Shown: piece after piece, positions 35,153 to 43,335 of the stretch
Layout of the letters: the number at the start of each line of letters is the position of its first letter
How positions within the stretch are numbered: position 1 is the first letter of the stretch
NCBI GenBank assembly: GCA_001302245.1
Contig: LGYU01000032.1
Coordinates: 1-61,026 of the forward strand
From: Chitinophagaceae bacterium PMP191F
GTDB lineage: Bacteria; Bacteroidota; Bacteroidia; Chitinophagales; Chitinophagaceae
DNA: 61,026 bases
Reading direction: 5' to 3'
Program-made: the position numbers and the translations under genes
The notes under the pieces: model-generated
The model's database searches: none
What the model was told of the DNA's origin: nothing
Seen by the model: the letters and a program-made list of their open reading frames with translations, nothing else

Positions 35153-35800
35153 ATGAGATATCTGTATTGCCTGCTGCTGCTATTGGCCGGTACGCCATAT
35201 ACAATGGCCCAGACCGATGAAAAAACTTCTGTGTTCAACGAAATGTCAACTTCTAATGAGGCTTACCTGGTTAAAGATTGGTCAAATGGCGTGGTACGTT
35301 TTTCAGGCGGTCGCATCCTTACAGAACCCAAACTACGGTTTAATTGTGTGCAGAACCTGCTAATGCTGCAGTTTAAAGGAACCGAGTTTGCCGCACAGGG
35401 TAAAATAATTGAATTTGTATTGTATGTAAAACGTGGCAAAACAACTGACTCCATGTTGTTCCGGAAAGAATATCCGGCTATAGATCAGCAGAACAGCGAA
35501 ACTTACTACCAGGTATTGACCAGCGGAAAAGCAACCCTGCTGAAATTACACCTGAAAGTGTTGCGTGAAGAAAGGTCTATCATTGGTGGTAGTAATGTGA
35601 ACCGGAAGCTGGAAGATGACAAAGCATATTACCTGCTTAAAGATAACACTATGATATTGTTGCCGCAGGAACGGAATAAGATCGCTGAAAAATTCGGAGA
35701 TCAATCAGTTGCCATTGCTCAGTTTATTAATACGCAGCAGTTGAAATTGCATACTGATGAAGATTTTATTGCCGTAGTGAAAAAATATAACGAGTTGTAA
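35153..35800 (+). CDS. Secreted protein of unknown function, DWSNGV paralogue 1
   Basis: A 215-residue protein with signal peptide MRYLYCLLLLLAGTPYTMAQ; the ATG at 35153 is chosen because upstream codons are not signal-like. The mature part is beta-rich, then helical, with no known enzyme motif. It shares with the protein at 37177 a series of blocks: KDWSNGVVRFSGG, IIEFVLYV, FRKEYPAI, YYQVLTSGKATLLKL and a C-terminal EDFIAVVKKYN. Overall identity is modest, but order and spacing agree, so the two are paralogues. They flank the amidohydrolase gene on both sides in the same direction. I do not recognise the family. Confidence 0.75.
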   Translation: MRYLYCLLLLLAGTPYTMAQTDEKTSVFNEMSTSNEAYLVKDWSNGVVRFSGGRILTEPKLRFNCVQNLLMLQFKGTEFAAQGKIIEFVLYVKRGKTTDSMLFRKEYPAIDQQNSETYYQVLTSGKATLLKLHLKVLREERSIIGGSNVNRKLEDDKAYYLLKDNTMILLPQERNKIAEKFGDQSVAIAQFINTQQLKLHTDEDFIAVVKKYNEL

Positions 35801-35851
35801 ACAATAACAATACACAATGACCAGCGGTCTGGGAATTAATGACCGTTTTCT

Positions 35852-35859
35852 TAAGTTTG
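35852..35859 (+). promoter_or_regulatory. Candidate -7 element for the secreted amidohydrolase
   Basis: TAAGTTTG, an exact TAnnTTTG match, 16 bases before the ATG at 35876. It suggests that this gene is not only transcribed from the upstream paralogue. Confidence 0.45.
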
Positions 35860-35875
35860 GAGAAATTGTTCCTGC

Positions 35876-37147
35876 ATGCTGCGTAATACTTGCCTGTATA
35901 TCATTTTTTGCTTATTGATGTTCAATGGACTGGCCCAGACAAAGAAAACAGATACCTTTTATCTGCTGAAGCCCGATCGTGTTTTTGATGGTGAACAGAT
36001 GCATGAAGGCTGGCAGGTATTGGTAAAGAACAGTAAAATACTGGAAGCCGGTATTATCAAAAATGTGCCGGCTACTACTACTGTGATCAACCTGCAGGGA
36101 TGTACACTGATGCCTGGTTTGATTGAAGGGCACAGTCATTTATTCCTGCATCCGTATAATGAAACCACCTGGAATGACCAGGTATTAAAAGAATCACGTG
36201 CTGAACGTACAGCCAGGGCTGTTAATCATGCAAAACAAACCCTGATGGCGGGGTTTACTACGGTACGTGACCTGGGCACAGAAGGAGCTCAATACGATGA
36301 TGCTGGGCTGAAAAAAGCAATAGAGAAAGGGATCATTCCCGGTCCGCGCATGTTGATAGCTACGCGTGCTATTGTAGTAAAAGGCAGTTATGGTCCAAAG
36401 TCGGATGTACCTGAAATAGACCTGCCACAGGGAGCAGCAGAAGTGGGGGGAATGGAAGAACTGTCAAAAGAAATACGCACACAAATAGGCATGGGAGCGG
36501 ATATTATAAAGCTGTATGCCGATTACAGGTGGGGCATGAATAGTGAAGCGGCCCCGGCATTTACACAGGATGAGCTGGCTATGGCAGTGCGTTTGGCTGC
36601 TGATGCCGGACGCCAGGTAGTGGTGCATGCTTCTACAGCGGAAGGTATGCGACGCGCAGCAATGGCCGGTGTTGCAACCATTGAGCATGGGGATGGCGGA
36701 ACTGCCGAAGTATTTGCCCTGATGAAACAAAAAGGAATTGCATTCTGTCCTACATTGGCAGCCGGTGACGCTGTATCACAATATAAAGGCTGGAAAAAAG
36801 GAATTGATGAAGAGCCCGAGCGTATCCGCAATAAACGGAAAAGCTTTGCAGCGGCGCTGGCTTCAGGTGTTACCATCTGCATGGGCGGTGATGTAGGTGT
36901 GTTTACGCATGGCGATAATGCCCGTGAAATGGAAATGATGGTGGCTTATGGCATGCAGCCCATAGATGTATTGCGTTCTGCTACTGCCGTAAATGCTGAT
37001 GTATTTAAAATTGGTGATGAAACGGGTAGAATAAAAACCGGTTTAAATGCCGATATTGTTGTGTTGGAAGGAAATCCTGCTGTTAAAATTTCGCAGGTAC
37101 GGGCCGTTAAAATGGTGATGAAACAGGGTCTCATTTACAGAAACTGA
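35876..37147 (+). CDS. Secreted amidohydrolase (imidazolonepropionase/prolidase-like)
   Basis: A 423-residue metal-dependent hydrolase of the amidohydrolase superfamily, with a Sec signal (MLRNTCLYIIFCLLMFNGLAQ). Expected metal-site motifs are present: GHSHLF for the first His pair, a possible carboxylated Lys in DIIKLYADY, VVHAST and TIEHGD for the next histidines, and the catalytic Asp in MGGDVGVF. The C-terminal GLNADIVVLEGNP closes the beta sandwich. Relatives cleave Xaa-Pro or N-acyl-amino-acid dipeptides, so a peptidase role outside the cytoplasm is plausible, but the substrate is unknown. It lies between two DWSNGV paralogues. Confidence 0.85.
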   Translation: MLRNTCLYIIFCLLMFNGLAQTKKTDTFYLLKPDRVFDGEQMHEGWQVLVKNSKILEAGIIKNVPATTTVINLQGCTLMPGLIEGHSHLFLHPYNETTWNDQVLKESRAERTARAVNHAKQTLMAGFTTVRDLGTEGAQYDDAGLKKAIEKGIIPGPRMLIATRAIVVKGSYGPKSDVPEIDLPQGAAEVGGMEELSKEIRTQIGMGADIIKLYADYRWGMNSEAAPAFTQDELAMAVRLAADAGRQVVVHASTAEGMRRAAMAGVATIEHGDGGTAEVFALMKQKGIAFCPTLAAGDAVSQYKGWKKGIDEEPERIRNKRKSFAAALASGVTICMGGDVGVFTHGDNAREMEMMVAYGMQPIDVLRSATAVNADVFKIGDETGRIKTGLNADIVVLEGNPAVKISQVRAVKMVMKQGLIYRN

Positions 37148-37176
37148 TCATATCATTAATACTTATAAGAGCAACT

Positions 37177-37839
37177 ATGAAAAAGATCGCTTTTGTTTTT
37201 CTGATTGTGTTTGCCTGTTATACAGGTTTTTCGCAATATATAGATGACAGGGTATCAGGAAAACCATATACCGATAAACAATATACAGAGATCCAGGGCT
37301 CTCCTTTTTTGCTTCCTGACTGGAGCAACGGAGTAATATACCTGAAGAACGGGAGTAAAATCGAAAAGTATCTTTTGCAGCTAGATGCGTATGCCGGGTT
37401 GCTATTGTTTAAATATAATGACCAGCCATTAATTGTACAAAATGAAGTAAAAGAATTTGTACTGCAACCTGCAGGATCTGAACCCTACCTGTTTCGTAAT
37501 GGTTACAAACCACTGGATAAAAATACTGCAACCACATGGTATCAGGTATTGCAGGATGGTCCGGTTAGTTTACTGAAGCAGGTAAAAAAGACGCTGGGAG
37601 AAAAAACTGAGTACGGATCAGCTACTAAAACGCAAACCTTTGTGGTATCTGAAAGCTGGTACATTGCCAAAGCTGATGGAAGCCTGGTAAAGATTAAAAA
37701 AGACAAGAGTAGCCTGCTGGATGCATTATCAGATAAAAAAGATCAATTGAATAATTTTATAGAAAAAGAAAAGCTGCGTGTAAAAAGTGAAGAAGATATG
37801 AAAGCGGTGGTAAAAGCCTATAATGAAAACGCAGGGTGA
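37177..37839 (+). CDS. Secreted protein of unknown function, DWSNGV paralogue 2
   Basis: A 220-residue protein with signal peptide MKKIAFVFLIVFACYTGFSQ. It shares block order with the 35153 gene: PDWSNGVIYLKNG, LLLFKYND, VKEFVLQP, FRNGYKPL, WYQVLQDGPVSLLKQ and EEDMKAVVKAYN. The end is helical and charged (KKDKSSLLDALSDKKDQLNNF). It follows the amidohydrolase by 29 bases, so co-transcription is likely. Both paralogues could be envelope components that act together with the amidohydrolase. No database family comes to mind. Confidence 0.75.
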   Translation: MKKIAFVFLIVFACYTGFSQYIDDRVSGKPYTDKQYTEIQGSPFLLPDWSNGVIYLKNGSKIEKYLLQLDAYAGLLLFKYNDQPLIVQNEVKEFVLQPAGSEPYLFRNGYKPLDKNTATTWYQVLQDGPVSLLKQVKKTLGEKTEYGSATKTQTFVVSESWYIAKADGSLVKIKKDKSSLLDALSDKKDQLNNFIEKEKLRVKSEEDMKAVVKAYNENAG

Positions 37840-37854
37840 TTACAATTAATAATA

Positions 37855-38364
37855 CTATCCCGTTAACCGTGCGATCAATGCTGCATGTTGAGGATACAGT
37901 TCAACGAGTTGATCACGATCGGCCAGTTCAAAATCAGTAAAATCGAATCCGGGTGATACGGTGCAGCCTGTCAATGCATAGTCGCCACCGGGCGCTACCT
38001 GTGATGCGAACCAACTACCGGCCTGTATTAGACATTGAAAGTTTTCTTCACCGGCAATGTTATTTCCCAGGCGGTGCGTAATAAGTTGTCCGTTGTGTAG
38101 GATCTCGTATACCAGCAACGGATCGCCATAATAGAAATGCCACATTTCGTCACTGCTTATTTTATGAAAAGCAGAGAACTGGTGTGCCTTTAACAGGAAA
38201 TAAATAGCTGTGCTGAAATTGCGTTTGCCATTAAATGCAGACGGTAATACATTGGCAGGGGCCTTTAGCGCTGAGCGATAGGTTTCACGGAAAGCTCCGC
38301 CTTCCACATGTGCTGTCAGTTGCAGTTTTTCAATCCAGTAATCGGCGGTAGGGCGCATAATCAA
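37855..38364 (-). CDS. DUF985 cupin domain protein
   Basis: A 169-residue single-domain cupin: the N-terminal ADYWIEKLQLTAHVEGGAFRETY is the DUF985 signature, followed by the beta-barrel motifs SSDEMWHFYYGDPLLVYEI and PGFDFTDFELADR. Metal-binding His residues in HKISSDEMWHFYYGD are present. The function of the family is unknown; relatives bind small ligands. It is transcribed immediately after the HU-SPOR gene with no gap and probably shares its transcript. Confidence 0.85.
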   Translation of the reverse strand: MIMRPTADYWIEKLQLTAHVEGGAFRETYRSALKAPANVLPSAFNGKRNFSTAIYFLLKAHQFSAFHKISSDEMWHFYYGDPLLVYEILHNGQLITHRLGNNIAGEENFQCLIQAGSWFASQVAPGGDYALTGCTVSPGFDFTDFELADRDQLVELYPQHAALIARLTG

Positions 38365-39315
38365 TTACTCTATAATGACCTTTTTGTCAATGCGGTTGCT
38401 GCCCCAGTACCAGTTGTGTAACGAATCTTTCAACCGGGTAGTGTCGGCAGGAGTACCTGGTAAGATCATTACAATTTTAAAGAAAGAGGAATCCGCAGCA
38501 CTTTCCAGGTTTACGCGTGGTTTTAATAGGTTCCAGCGTTTGAGAGCCGTGGTTTTATACCTGGTTGTTTCCAGTACATATTTGTAATTACCGGCCGGTG
38601 TTACAGATGCATTGGTTACAGCCGGGGTCGCAATGGTATCGTGTGAAGCTGGTTGCAGTAGTTTTTGTGTATCTTCTTTAGGTATATTCAGTGAATCAAC
38701 CCTGTGTATGGTATCCGGTTGTACGGCCGTTACAGATGATGGTGGTTCCGTATTTTTATTGTACAGGCTGTAGCCTCCCCAAACGATAATGCCCAATGCT
38801 ATAATAAGCCCACAGATAATAAATAATGAACGTTGATTGCCTGCAGCAGGGGAAGATGAACGGTGATAGGAGGGTTCTGCAACTGGCTTTCTTTTGGGTT
38901 CTGTTTCCCGCTCTCTTTCCAGTGGATTGATAGATTCAAGACGTTCCAGTAAAGGCTCGCCGGGCGTAAATTCCAACGCACCCAACCTGTTCTTTTGCAG
39001 GGTTCCAATTCCTTCAATATGAAAAGGCTTTCCGATGTTCAGCAGCAATTTTCCATCTGCCACAAATGACTCCAGGTCTGAATATGCCAGTGGTTTGATT
39101 TTCCCGGTTTGTGAGCGGACGAAGTCAATCAGCTCATCATCGGGCTGAAAGATATTTTTAGGTGTAAACTGTATATGCTGAAAAACTTCCCTGAAATTTT
39201 TATCTGCAACATCCGGAACAGTGAACGAATTGTCGATAACAAAAGAGCCTATACCGGGTAAATTCAGGTTTTTGTACTTGTAAAAGTAGTGGGTGAGTAA
39301 AACAGCGAATTTCAA
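38365..39315 (-). CDS. Membrane protein with HU/CCDC81-like N-terminus and SPOR-like C-terminus
   Basis: A 316-residue protein typical of Bacteroidota. Residues ~1-60 and ~65-135 resemble the paired HU (CCDC81-like) domains: LPGIGSFVIDNSF, then LLNIGKPFHIEGIGTLQKNRLGALEF. A charged linker follows, then a single membrane helix (IICGLIIALGIIVWGGYSLY, ~166-185), a Thr/Pro-rich periplasmic spacer and a C-terminal SPOR-like beta-alpha unit (ETTRYKTTALKRWNLLKPR). The layout suggests a link between the nucleoid and septal peptidoglycan, but this is inference. Its stop directly abuts the DUF985 start. Confidence 0.8.
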   Translation of the reverse strand: MKFAVLLTHYFYKYKNLNLPGIGSFVIDNSFTVPDVADKNFREVFQHIQFTPKNIFQPDDELIDFVRSQTGKIKPLAYSDLESFVADGKLLLNIGKPFHIEGIGTLQKNRLGALEFTPGEPLLERLESINPLERERETEPKRKPVAEPSYHRSSSPAAGNQRSLFIICGLIIALGIIVWGGYSLYNKNTEPPSSVTAVQPDTIHRVDSLNIPKEDTQKLLQPASHDTIATPAVTNASVTPAGNYKYVLETTRYKTTALKRWNLLKPRVNLESAADSSFFKIVMILPGTPADTTRLKDSLHNWYWGSNRIDKKVIIE

Positions 39316-39388
39316 GCGATTAAGGTATTTTGGTACAAGTTATAATATATTTCATGCGGAAGCAAACCGTACAGGGCAGTGAAGTTAT

Positions 39389-39396
39389 TACTTTTG
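39389..39396 (+). promoter_or_regulatory. Candidate -7 element for the 39439 membrane protein gene
   Basis: TACTTTTG, an exact TAnnTTTG match, 43 bases before the ATG. Confidence 0.45.
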
Positions 39397-39438
39397 CAGC
39401 AGGTTTGTGCCTGCCGGTCACGATTTAATCTGTTGTAC

Positions 39439-39759
39439 ATGTTATCTGAAAAAGAAAAGCAATTTGTTGAATACTGGGAAGCCAATCGCTTGCGGGAGAA
39501 GCAGTTATTACCTCAATTACTATACGGCATACCCATGGGTTTATTGTTTGCCCTGCCTATATTAATTATTCTTTTTACGGGTAAATTGTGGTATACGCGG
39601 GCTGATATGCAGGCAAATACCATGAGCCCGTTTGTTTTAATCACTGCAGTTATTATTATTGCAGTATTTATTGCGGTGTTTTATAAACGGCATCAGTGGG
39701 ATATGAAAGAGCAGCAGTATCTTGAGCTGAAATCCCGCGAGGAAAAAGAAGCGCAATAA
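39439..39759 (+). CDS. Small two-helix membrane protein of unknown function
   Basis: A 106-residue protein with an acidic/basic N-terminal helix (LSEKEKQFVEYWEANRLREKQ), two membrane segments (about residues 30-47 and 63-82) and a charged C-terminal helix. The frame opens at 39379, but those codons are upstream of the motif-free leader; the ATG at 39439 follows the promoter element properly. Small proteins of this layout are common in Bacteroidota, and no function is known to me. It precedes the FKBP lipoprotein by 65 bases and may share its transcript. Confidence 0.7.
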   Translation: MLSEKEKQFVEYWEANRLREKQLLPQLLYGIPMGLLFALPILIILFTGKLWYTRADMQANTMSPFVLITAVIIIAVFIAVFYKRHQWDMKEQQYLELKSREEKEAQ

Positions 39760-39824
39760 ATGCAGCGATGGCAGGTCTCAGAATGTCATATACCCGGACT
39801 TTTATTGTAAAACAAATATCTATC

Positions 39825-40319
39825 ATGCGTAAAGCAATTGTGTGGCTTTTGGTTGTGGGTTTTGCGGTATCCGGCTGTCTTAAAAAAGAGAGCGGATGTC
39901 CTTATAAAAACTCTTCCATAGTGGCTTCAGTGGCAGAACAAAAGGCCGTTACTGATTATCTTGATTCCAACCATATTACTACTGCTGTTAAACATTCCAG
40001 CGGTATGTATTATGAAATTACCAATGCAGGTACCAGTGGTTCACCTGGCCTATGCTCTCAGATACTGGTAAACTATACTGGTAAACTTGCCAGTGGAACT
40101 GTTTTTGACTCACAGGCCAGTGCTGTTTTTACCCTGGGAAGTTTGATCGAATCCTGGAAATTGGGCATTCCGCTGATCCAGAAGGGAGGCAATATTACCT
40201 TGTATGTTCCACCATCTTTAGGGTATGGTTCAAACGATGTAAAAGACGCAAATAACAACGTGGTGATACCGGCCAATTCAGTATTGATATTTAATATTTC
40301 GCTTGCCAACTGGCAATAG
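39825..40319 (+). CDS. FKBP-type peptidyl-prolyl isomerase lipoprotein
   Basis: A 164-residue periplasmic or outer-membrane isomerase that assists folding of exported proteins. The lipoprotein signal MRKAIVWLLVVGFAVSGC places the Cys at 18. The FKBP domain (about 60-164) shows LVNYTGKLASGTVFDSQA, IPLIQKGGNITLYVPPSLGYG and PANSVLIFNISL, the standard FKBP core. The frame extends upstream to 39768, but only the ATG at 39825 yields the signal. A strong terminator follows, so it ends the short plus-strand unit. Confidence 0.88.
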   Translation: MRKAIVWLLVVGFAVSGCLKKESGCPYKNSSIVASVAEQKAVTDYLDSNHITTAVKHSSGMYYEITNAGTSGSPGLCSQILVNYTGKLASGTVFDSQASAVFTLGSLIESWKLGIPLIQKGGNITLYVPPSLGYGSNDVKDANNNVVIPANSVLIFNISLANWQ

Positions 40320-40356
40320 CTGAACTACCGGCACCGGAAATATCTATAATGATCTG

Positions 40357-40404
40357 AATGCCCTGTTGTAGCGGATATACTCCGTAGCAGCAGGGCATTT
40401 TTTG
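40357..40404 (+). terminator. Terminator of the FKBP lipoprotein gene
   Basis: AATGCCCTG pairs with CAGGGCATT, enclosing a second small stem (GCGGA/TCCGT), followed by TTTTTT. Confidence 0.8.
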
Positions 40405-40520
40405 TGCTGAAGGATTACGGAATAAGAACAGGTAAAACGCACTTTAGTGAATATTTTTTAATTCGTAGGATATTGATTTACTATTAACGTACCGTGATTG
40501 ATGTTCTTCGGTATAAAGCG

Positions 40521-40528
40521 TAATTTTA
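40521..40528 (+). promoter_or_regulatory. Weak -7-like element for sdaA
   Basis: TAATTTTA differs from TAnnTTTG at one base. It is 18 bases upstream of the TTG start. Confidence 0.3.
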
Positions 40529-40545
40529 CCTGAAATAATTAACAC

Positions 40546-41973
40546 TTGCCACACGAATCGATCTCCGTTTTTGACATCCTGAAAATAGGTGTAGGACCTT
40601 CCAGTTCCCATACATTAGGTCCCTGGCGTGCCGCACAACGTTTTTTACAATCATTACACGAAAAAGCACAGTTACAAAAAGTAACAGCTATCCGTGTATT
40701 GCTGTATGGCTCACTTGCCAAAACCGGTAAAGGACATGGTACAGATGTGGCCGTACAACTGGGGTTGAGCGGAGATGATCCAGTGACTTTTGACGTAAAT
40801 CAAATTACACCCAAGATCAATACTATACGTTCTGAAAAAAAGATCATGTTGCAGGGTGTGCATGCAGTTGATTTTGACCCTTCAGAAGACATTGATTTTC
40901 TTTTCACTGAATCGTTGCCTTATCACCCCAATGCATTAACTTTTCTTGCTACACTGGATAACAATGAAGCGGTGGCCGAAACCTATTATTCAGTAGGTGG
41001 CGGCTTTGTGCAGAAGGAAGGGGAAACGATGTCAGCAGACAATATGGTGCAATTGCCATTCCCCGTTGATAAAGCGGATGATCTGCTGCACTGGTGCCGT
41101 AAAACCGGCCTCAGCATCAGTGAAGTGGTAATGGAAAATGAAAACAGTTGGCGTTCTGAACAGGAAACCCGTACAGGCATGCTGCACATCTGGCAGGTAA
41201 TGAAAGCATGTATTTACCGAGGATGTGGTACCCAGGGTGTATTGCCGGGTGGGCTGCAGGTAAAACGTCGCGCTGCTGATCTGAATAAGAAATTATTGAA
41301 AGGCAGAACATTCAATGATTATGAATCGTGGCTGGCTGCTATAAGAGCCGGGGGTAACGATTTCAAATATACGCTGGACTGGGTAAGCTGTTTTGCATTG
41401 GCTGTTAATGAAGAAAATGCATCTTTCGGGCGGGTTGTTACTGCTCCTACTAACGGTGCCGCAGGAGTGATTCCCGCCGTACTGCAATATTTCGTAACTT
41501 TCTGTGACGGACATCGTGAAGACGCTATTCTGCAGTTTATGCTGACGGCCGCTGAAATTGGCAGCATCTTCAAAAAAGGAGCTACTATATCTGCTGCTAT
41601 GGGTGGTTGCCAGGCTGAAATCGGAGTTTCTTCCGCCATGGCTGCGGCAGGACTTACTGAAGCAATGGGCGGTTCACAACGACAGGCTTTAATGGCTGCA
41701 GAAATAGCAATGGAGCATCACCTGGGACTTACCTGCGATCCGATTGGAGGGTTGGTTCAGATACCCTGTATTGAACGCAATACAATGGGCGCTATAAAAG
41801 CTATTACTGCCAGTCAGCTTGCGTTGCAAAGCACACCTGATTTTGCCAAAGTATCACTCGATGCAGTGATTAAAACTATGTGGGATACTGCAAAAGATAT
41901 GAGCTTTAAATACAAGGAAACTGCAGAAGGAGGACTGGCTGTGCATATTCCATTGAGTTTGCCGGAATGTTAA
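40546..41973 (+). CDS. sdaA: L-serine ammonia-lyase (iron-sulfur type, single chain)
   Basis: A 475-residue enzyme that deaminates L-serine to pyruvate and ammonia using a [4Fe-4S] cluster. The N-terminal domain begins [26 protein letters not shown], the catalytic domain has [27 protein letters not shown], and the cluster cysteines in [22 protein letters not shown]. The start codon must be TTG at 40546: an in-frame TAA lies just upstream at 40540 and no ATG appears until far into the domain. The two-domain form is as in E. coli SdaA. Confidence 0.93.
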   Translation: MPHESISVFDILKIGVGPSSSHTLGPWRAAQRFLQSLHEKAQLQKVTAIRVLLYGSLAKTGKGHGTDVAVQLGLSGDDPVTFDVNQITPKINTIRSEKKIMLQGVHAVDFDPSEDIDFLFTESLPYHPNALTFLATLDNNEAVAETYYSVGGGFVQKEGETMSADNMVQLPFPVDKADDLLHWCRKTGLSISEVVMENENSWRSEQETRTGMLHIWQVMKACIYRGCGTQGVLPGGLQVKRRAADLNKKLLKGRTFNDYESWLAAIRAGGNDFKYTLDWVSCFALAVNEENASFGRVVTAPTNGAAGVIPAVLQYFVTFCDGHREDAILQFMLTAAEIGSIFKKGATISAAMGGCQAEIGVSSAMAAAGLTEAMGGSQRQALMAAEIAMEHHLGLTCDPIGGLVQIPCIERNTMGAIKAITASQLALQSTPDFAKVSLDAVIKTMWDTAKDMSFKYKETAEGGLAVHIPLSLPEC

Positions 41974-42120
41974 ACATGGTCTGGGGATCTGTGATCTGAC
42001 AATGGTGGGTAGCGGACCGAAAACAGAAAATATTGACCATTCACCACAATAAAACACAGCACTATTTCGCCCGAACGCAACTATACTACCATTACACCTT
42101 CTGCAAAGAGCCTGTTGCTG

Positions 42121-42948
42121 ATGAAAGCACTGACAGATATTCCCTATGCCCGGGAAGCTGCAGAATTGTTGTGGGGTAAGGAGCATGTACAGCAGGTGTT
42201 GAAAGAATATCATCCCCGTTCATTTCTGATCAGGGTATTTCATTTTGAAAACCGTTATCGTACTATTGATGCGTTGTTATCTGAACTGGATACTGAAAAT
42301 GTACTGGAGCTTTGTGCTGGTTTTTCTTTCCGTGGACTGAATATGGCTCAGCAGAAAAAGATCACCTACATTGATACAGATCTGCCAGGTCTTATTGAGA
42401 TCAAACAAGATTTAGTACAGCAGTTAGAAAAAACTTATAAGATCAACCTGAAAGGAAGTTTACAGACAAAGGCACTGAATGTGCTGGATGAAGAAACGTT
42501 TTTGCATATCGCGGGTTTGTTCCCTGCAGGTCCTTTAACGATAGTGAACGAAGGATTGCTGATGTACCTGGGTGTACAGGAGAAACAGGAGCTATGCCGT
42601 ATTATCAGGGGCCTGTTGCAGGAACGTGGCGGGCAATGGATCACTGGCGATATCTATATCAAAAAGAGTTCTTACGAAGACGTTGAGGACAAAGGGGATG
42701 CTTTTGTGGAACAGTTTAATGAGTTCCTGGAAGAGCATCGTATTGAAGAAAACAAGTTTGAAAGCTTTGATGCGGCAGCTGTTTTTTTTGAAGCGAACGG
42801 TTTTCGTATCAGCAAACGACTGGAAGTTGTTGCAGACAAATTAAGCTCCTTAAAAATACTGCGCAATAATAGTGACAAAACTACAAATGGCGAACAGGCC
42901 AAAAAACGTTACTCGATCAGGCAAACATGGTTGCTGGAAGCGCGGTGA
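42121..42948 (+). CDS. Class I SAM-dependent methyltransferase, leucine carboxylmethyltransferase-like
   Basis: A 275-residue cytoplasmic methyltransferase. The SAM-binding core begins at NVLELCAGFSFRGLNMA, with the acidic TYIDTDLPGLIEIK strand end, and the family's post-strand motif VNEGLLMYL, typical of the LCMT/PF04072 group that methylates protein or small-molecule carboxyl groups. The ATG at 42121 is preferred over upstream TTG (42115) and CTG (42118) codons. The substrate cannot be predicted. It follows sdaA by 147 bases on the same strand, with no terminator seen between, so partial co-transcription is possible. Confidence 0.8.
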   Translation: MKALTDIPYAREAAELLWGKEHVQQVLKEYHPRSFLIRVFHFENRYRTIDALLSELDTENVLELCAGFSFRGLNMAQQKKITYIDTDLPGLIEIKQDLVQQLEKTYKINLKGSLQTKALNVLDEETFLHIAGLFPAGPLTIVNEGLLMYLGVQEKQELCRIIRGLLQERGGQWITGDIYIKKSSYEDVEDKGDAFVEQFNEFLEEHRIEENKFESFDAAAVFFEANGFRISKRLEVVADKLSSLKILRNNSDKTTNGEQAKKRYSIRQTWLLEAR

Positions 42949-42989
42949 GGTAAGTAGCCAGGGTGGTTATATTGTTGGATTGTTATAAG

Positions 42990-43007
42990 AAGCTGCGAGC
43001 TTTGGGC
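42990..43007 (+). repeat. 18-base dispersed word, copy 1
   Basis: AAGCTGCGAGCTTTGGGC. Reverse-complemented, positions 56688-56705 match it at 15 of 18 bases. Both copies are intergenic. Confidence 0.4.
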
Positions 43008-43182
43008 GCCGAGCGAATATAAGTCTTGAAGAGAAACAGAAATGCAGGTTGACAGGTTGAAGAGTTAACCGGGAGTAGTTCGTTGCTAAAAGCCAACACC
43101 TTTTTCGTGTTCTTTTGTGACTCTGAAGAAGTCTGAAAGAAGCAACGAGCAAATACAGCAGCAACTACTCACAACTGACGAT

Positions 43183-43230
43183 TCATGCCCGCCTGACCGG
43201 TTCGGACGGGAACGAATTCATTCGGGCAGG
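43183..43230. repeat. Imperfect inverted repeat, possible REP-like element
   Basis: TGCCCG near the left end pairs with CGGGCA near the right end, enclosing CCCGCC, ACCGGTTCGG and a GAACGAATTCATTC segment that can fold. No other copy was found by eye. Confidence 0.3.
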
Positions 43231-43335
43231 TCTCACATTTCATTTTTGACCTTTCATCTTTCATAAAATAGCCACAGGAAGCAATAGCAGCGACCATACA
43301 CAACTCGCTATTAATCATTCATTATTCACCTCTTA

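Larger units (their letters stand above)
42949..43335. other. Intergenic region with degenerate repeats, no gene
   Basis: No coding sequence recognised in 387 bases between two convergent genes. It holds the 18-base word at 42990-43007 (also found near 56688), an imperfect inverted repeat around 43183-43230 with TGCCCG/CGGGCA ends, and AT-rich words (CATTTCATTTTTGACC, CTTTCATCTTTCAT) at 43236-43265. No clear terminator with a U-run was found for either gene. Confidence 0.4.
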
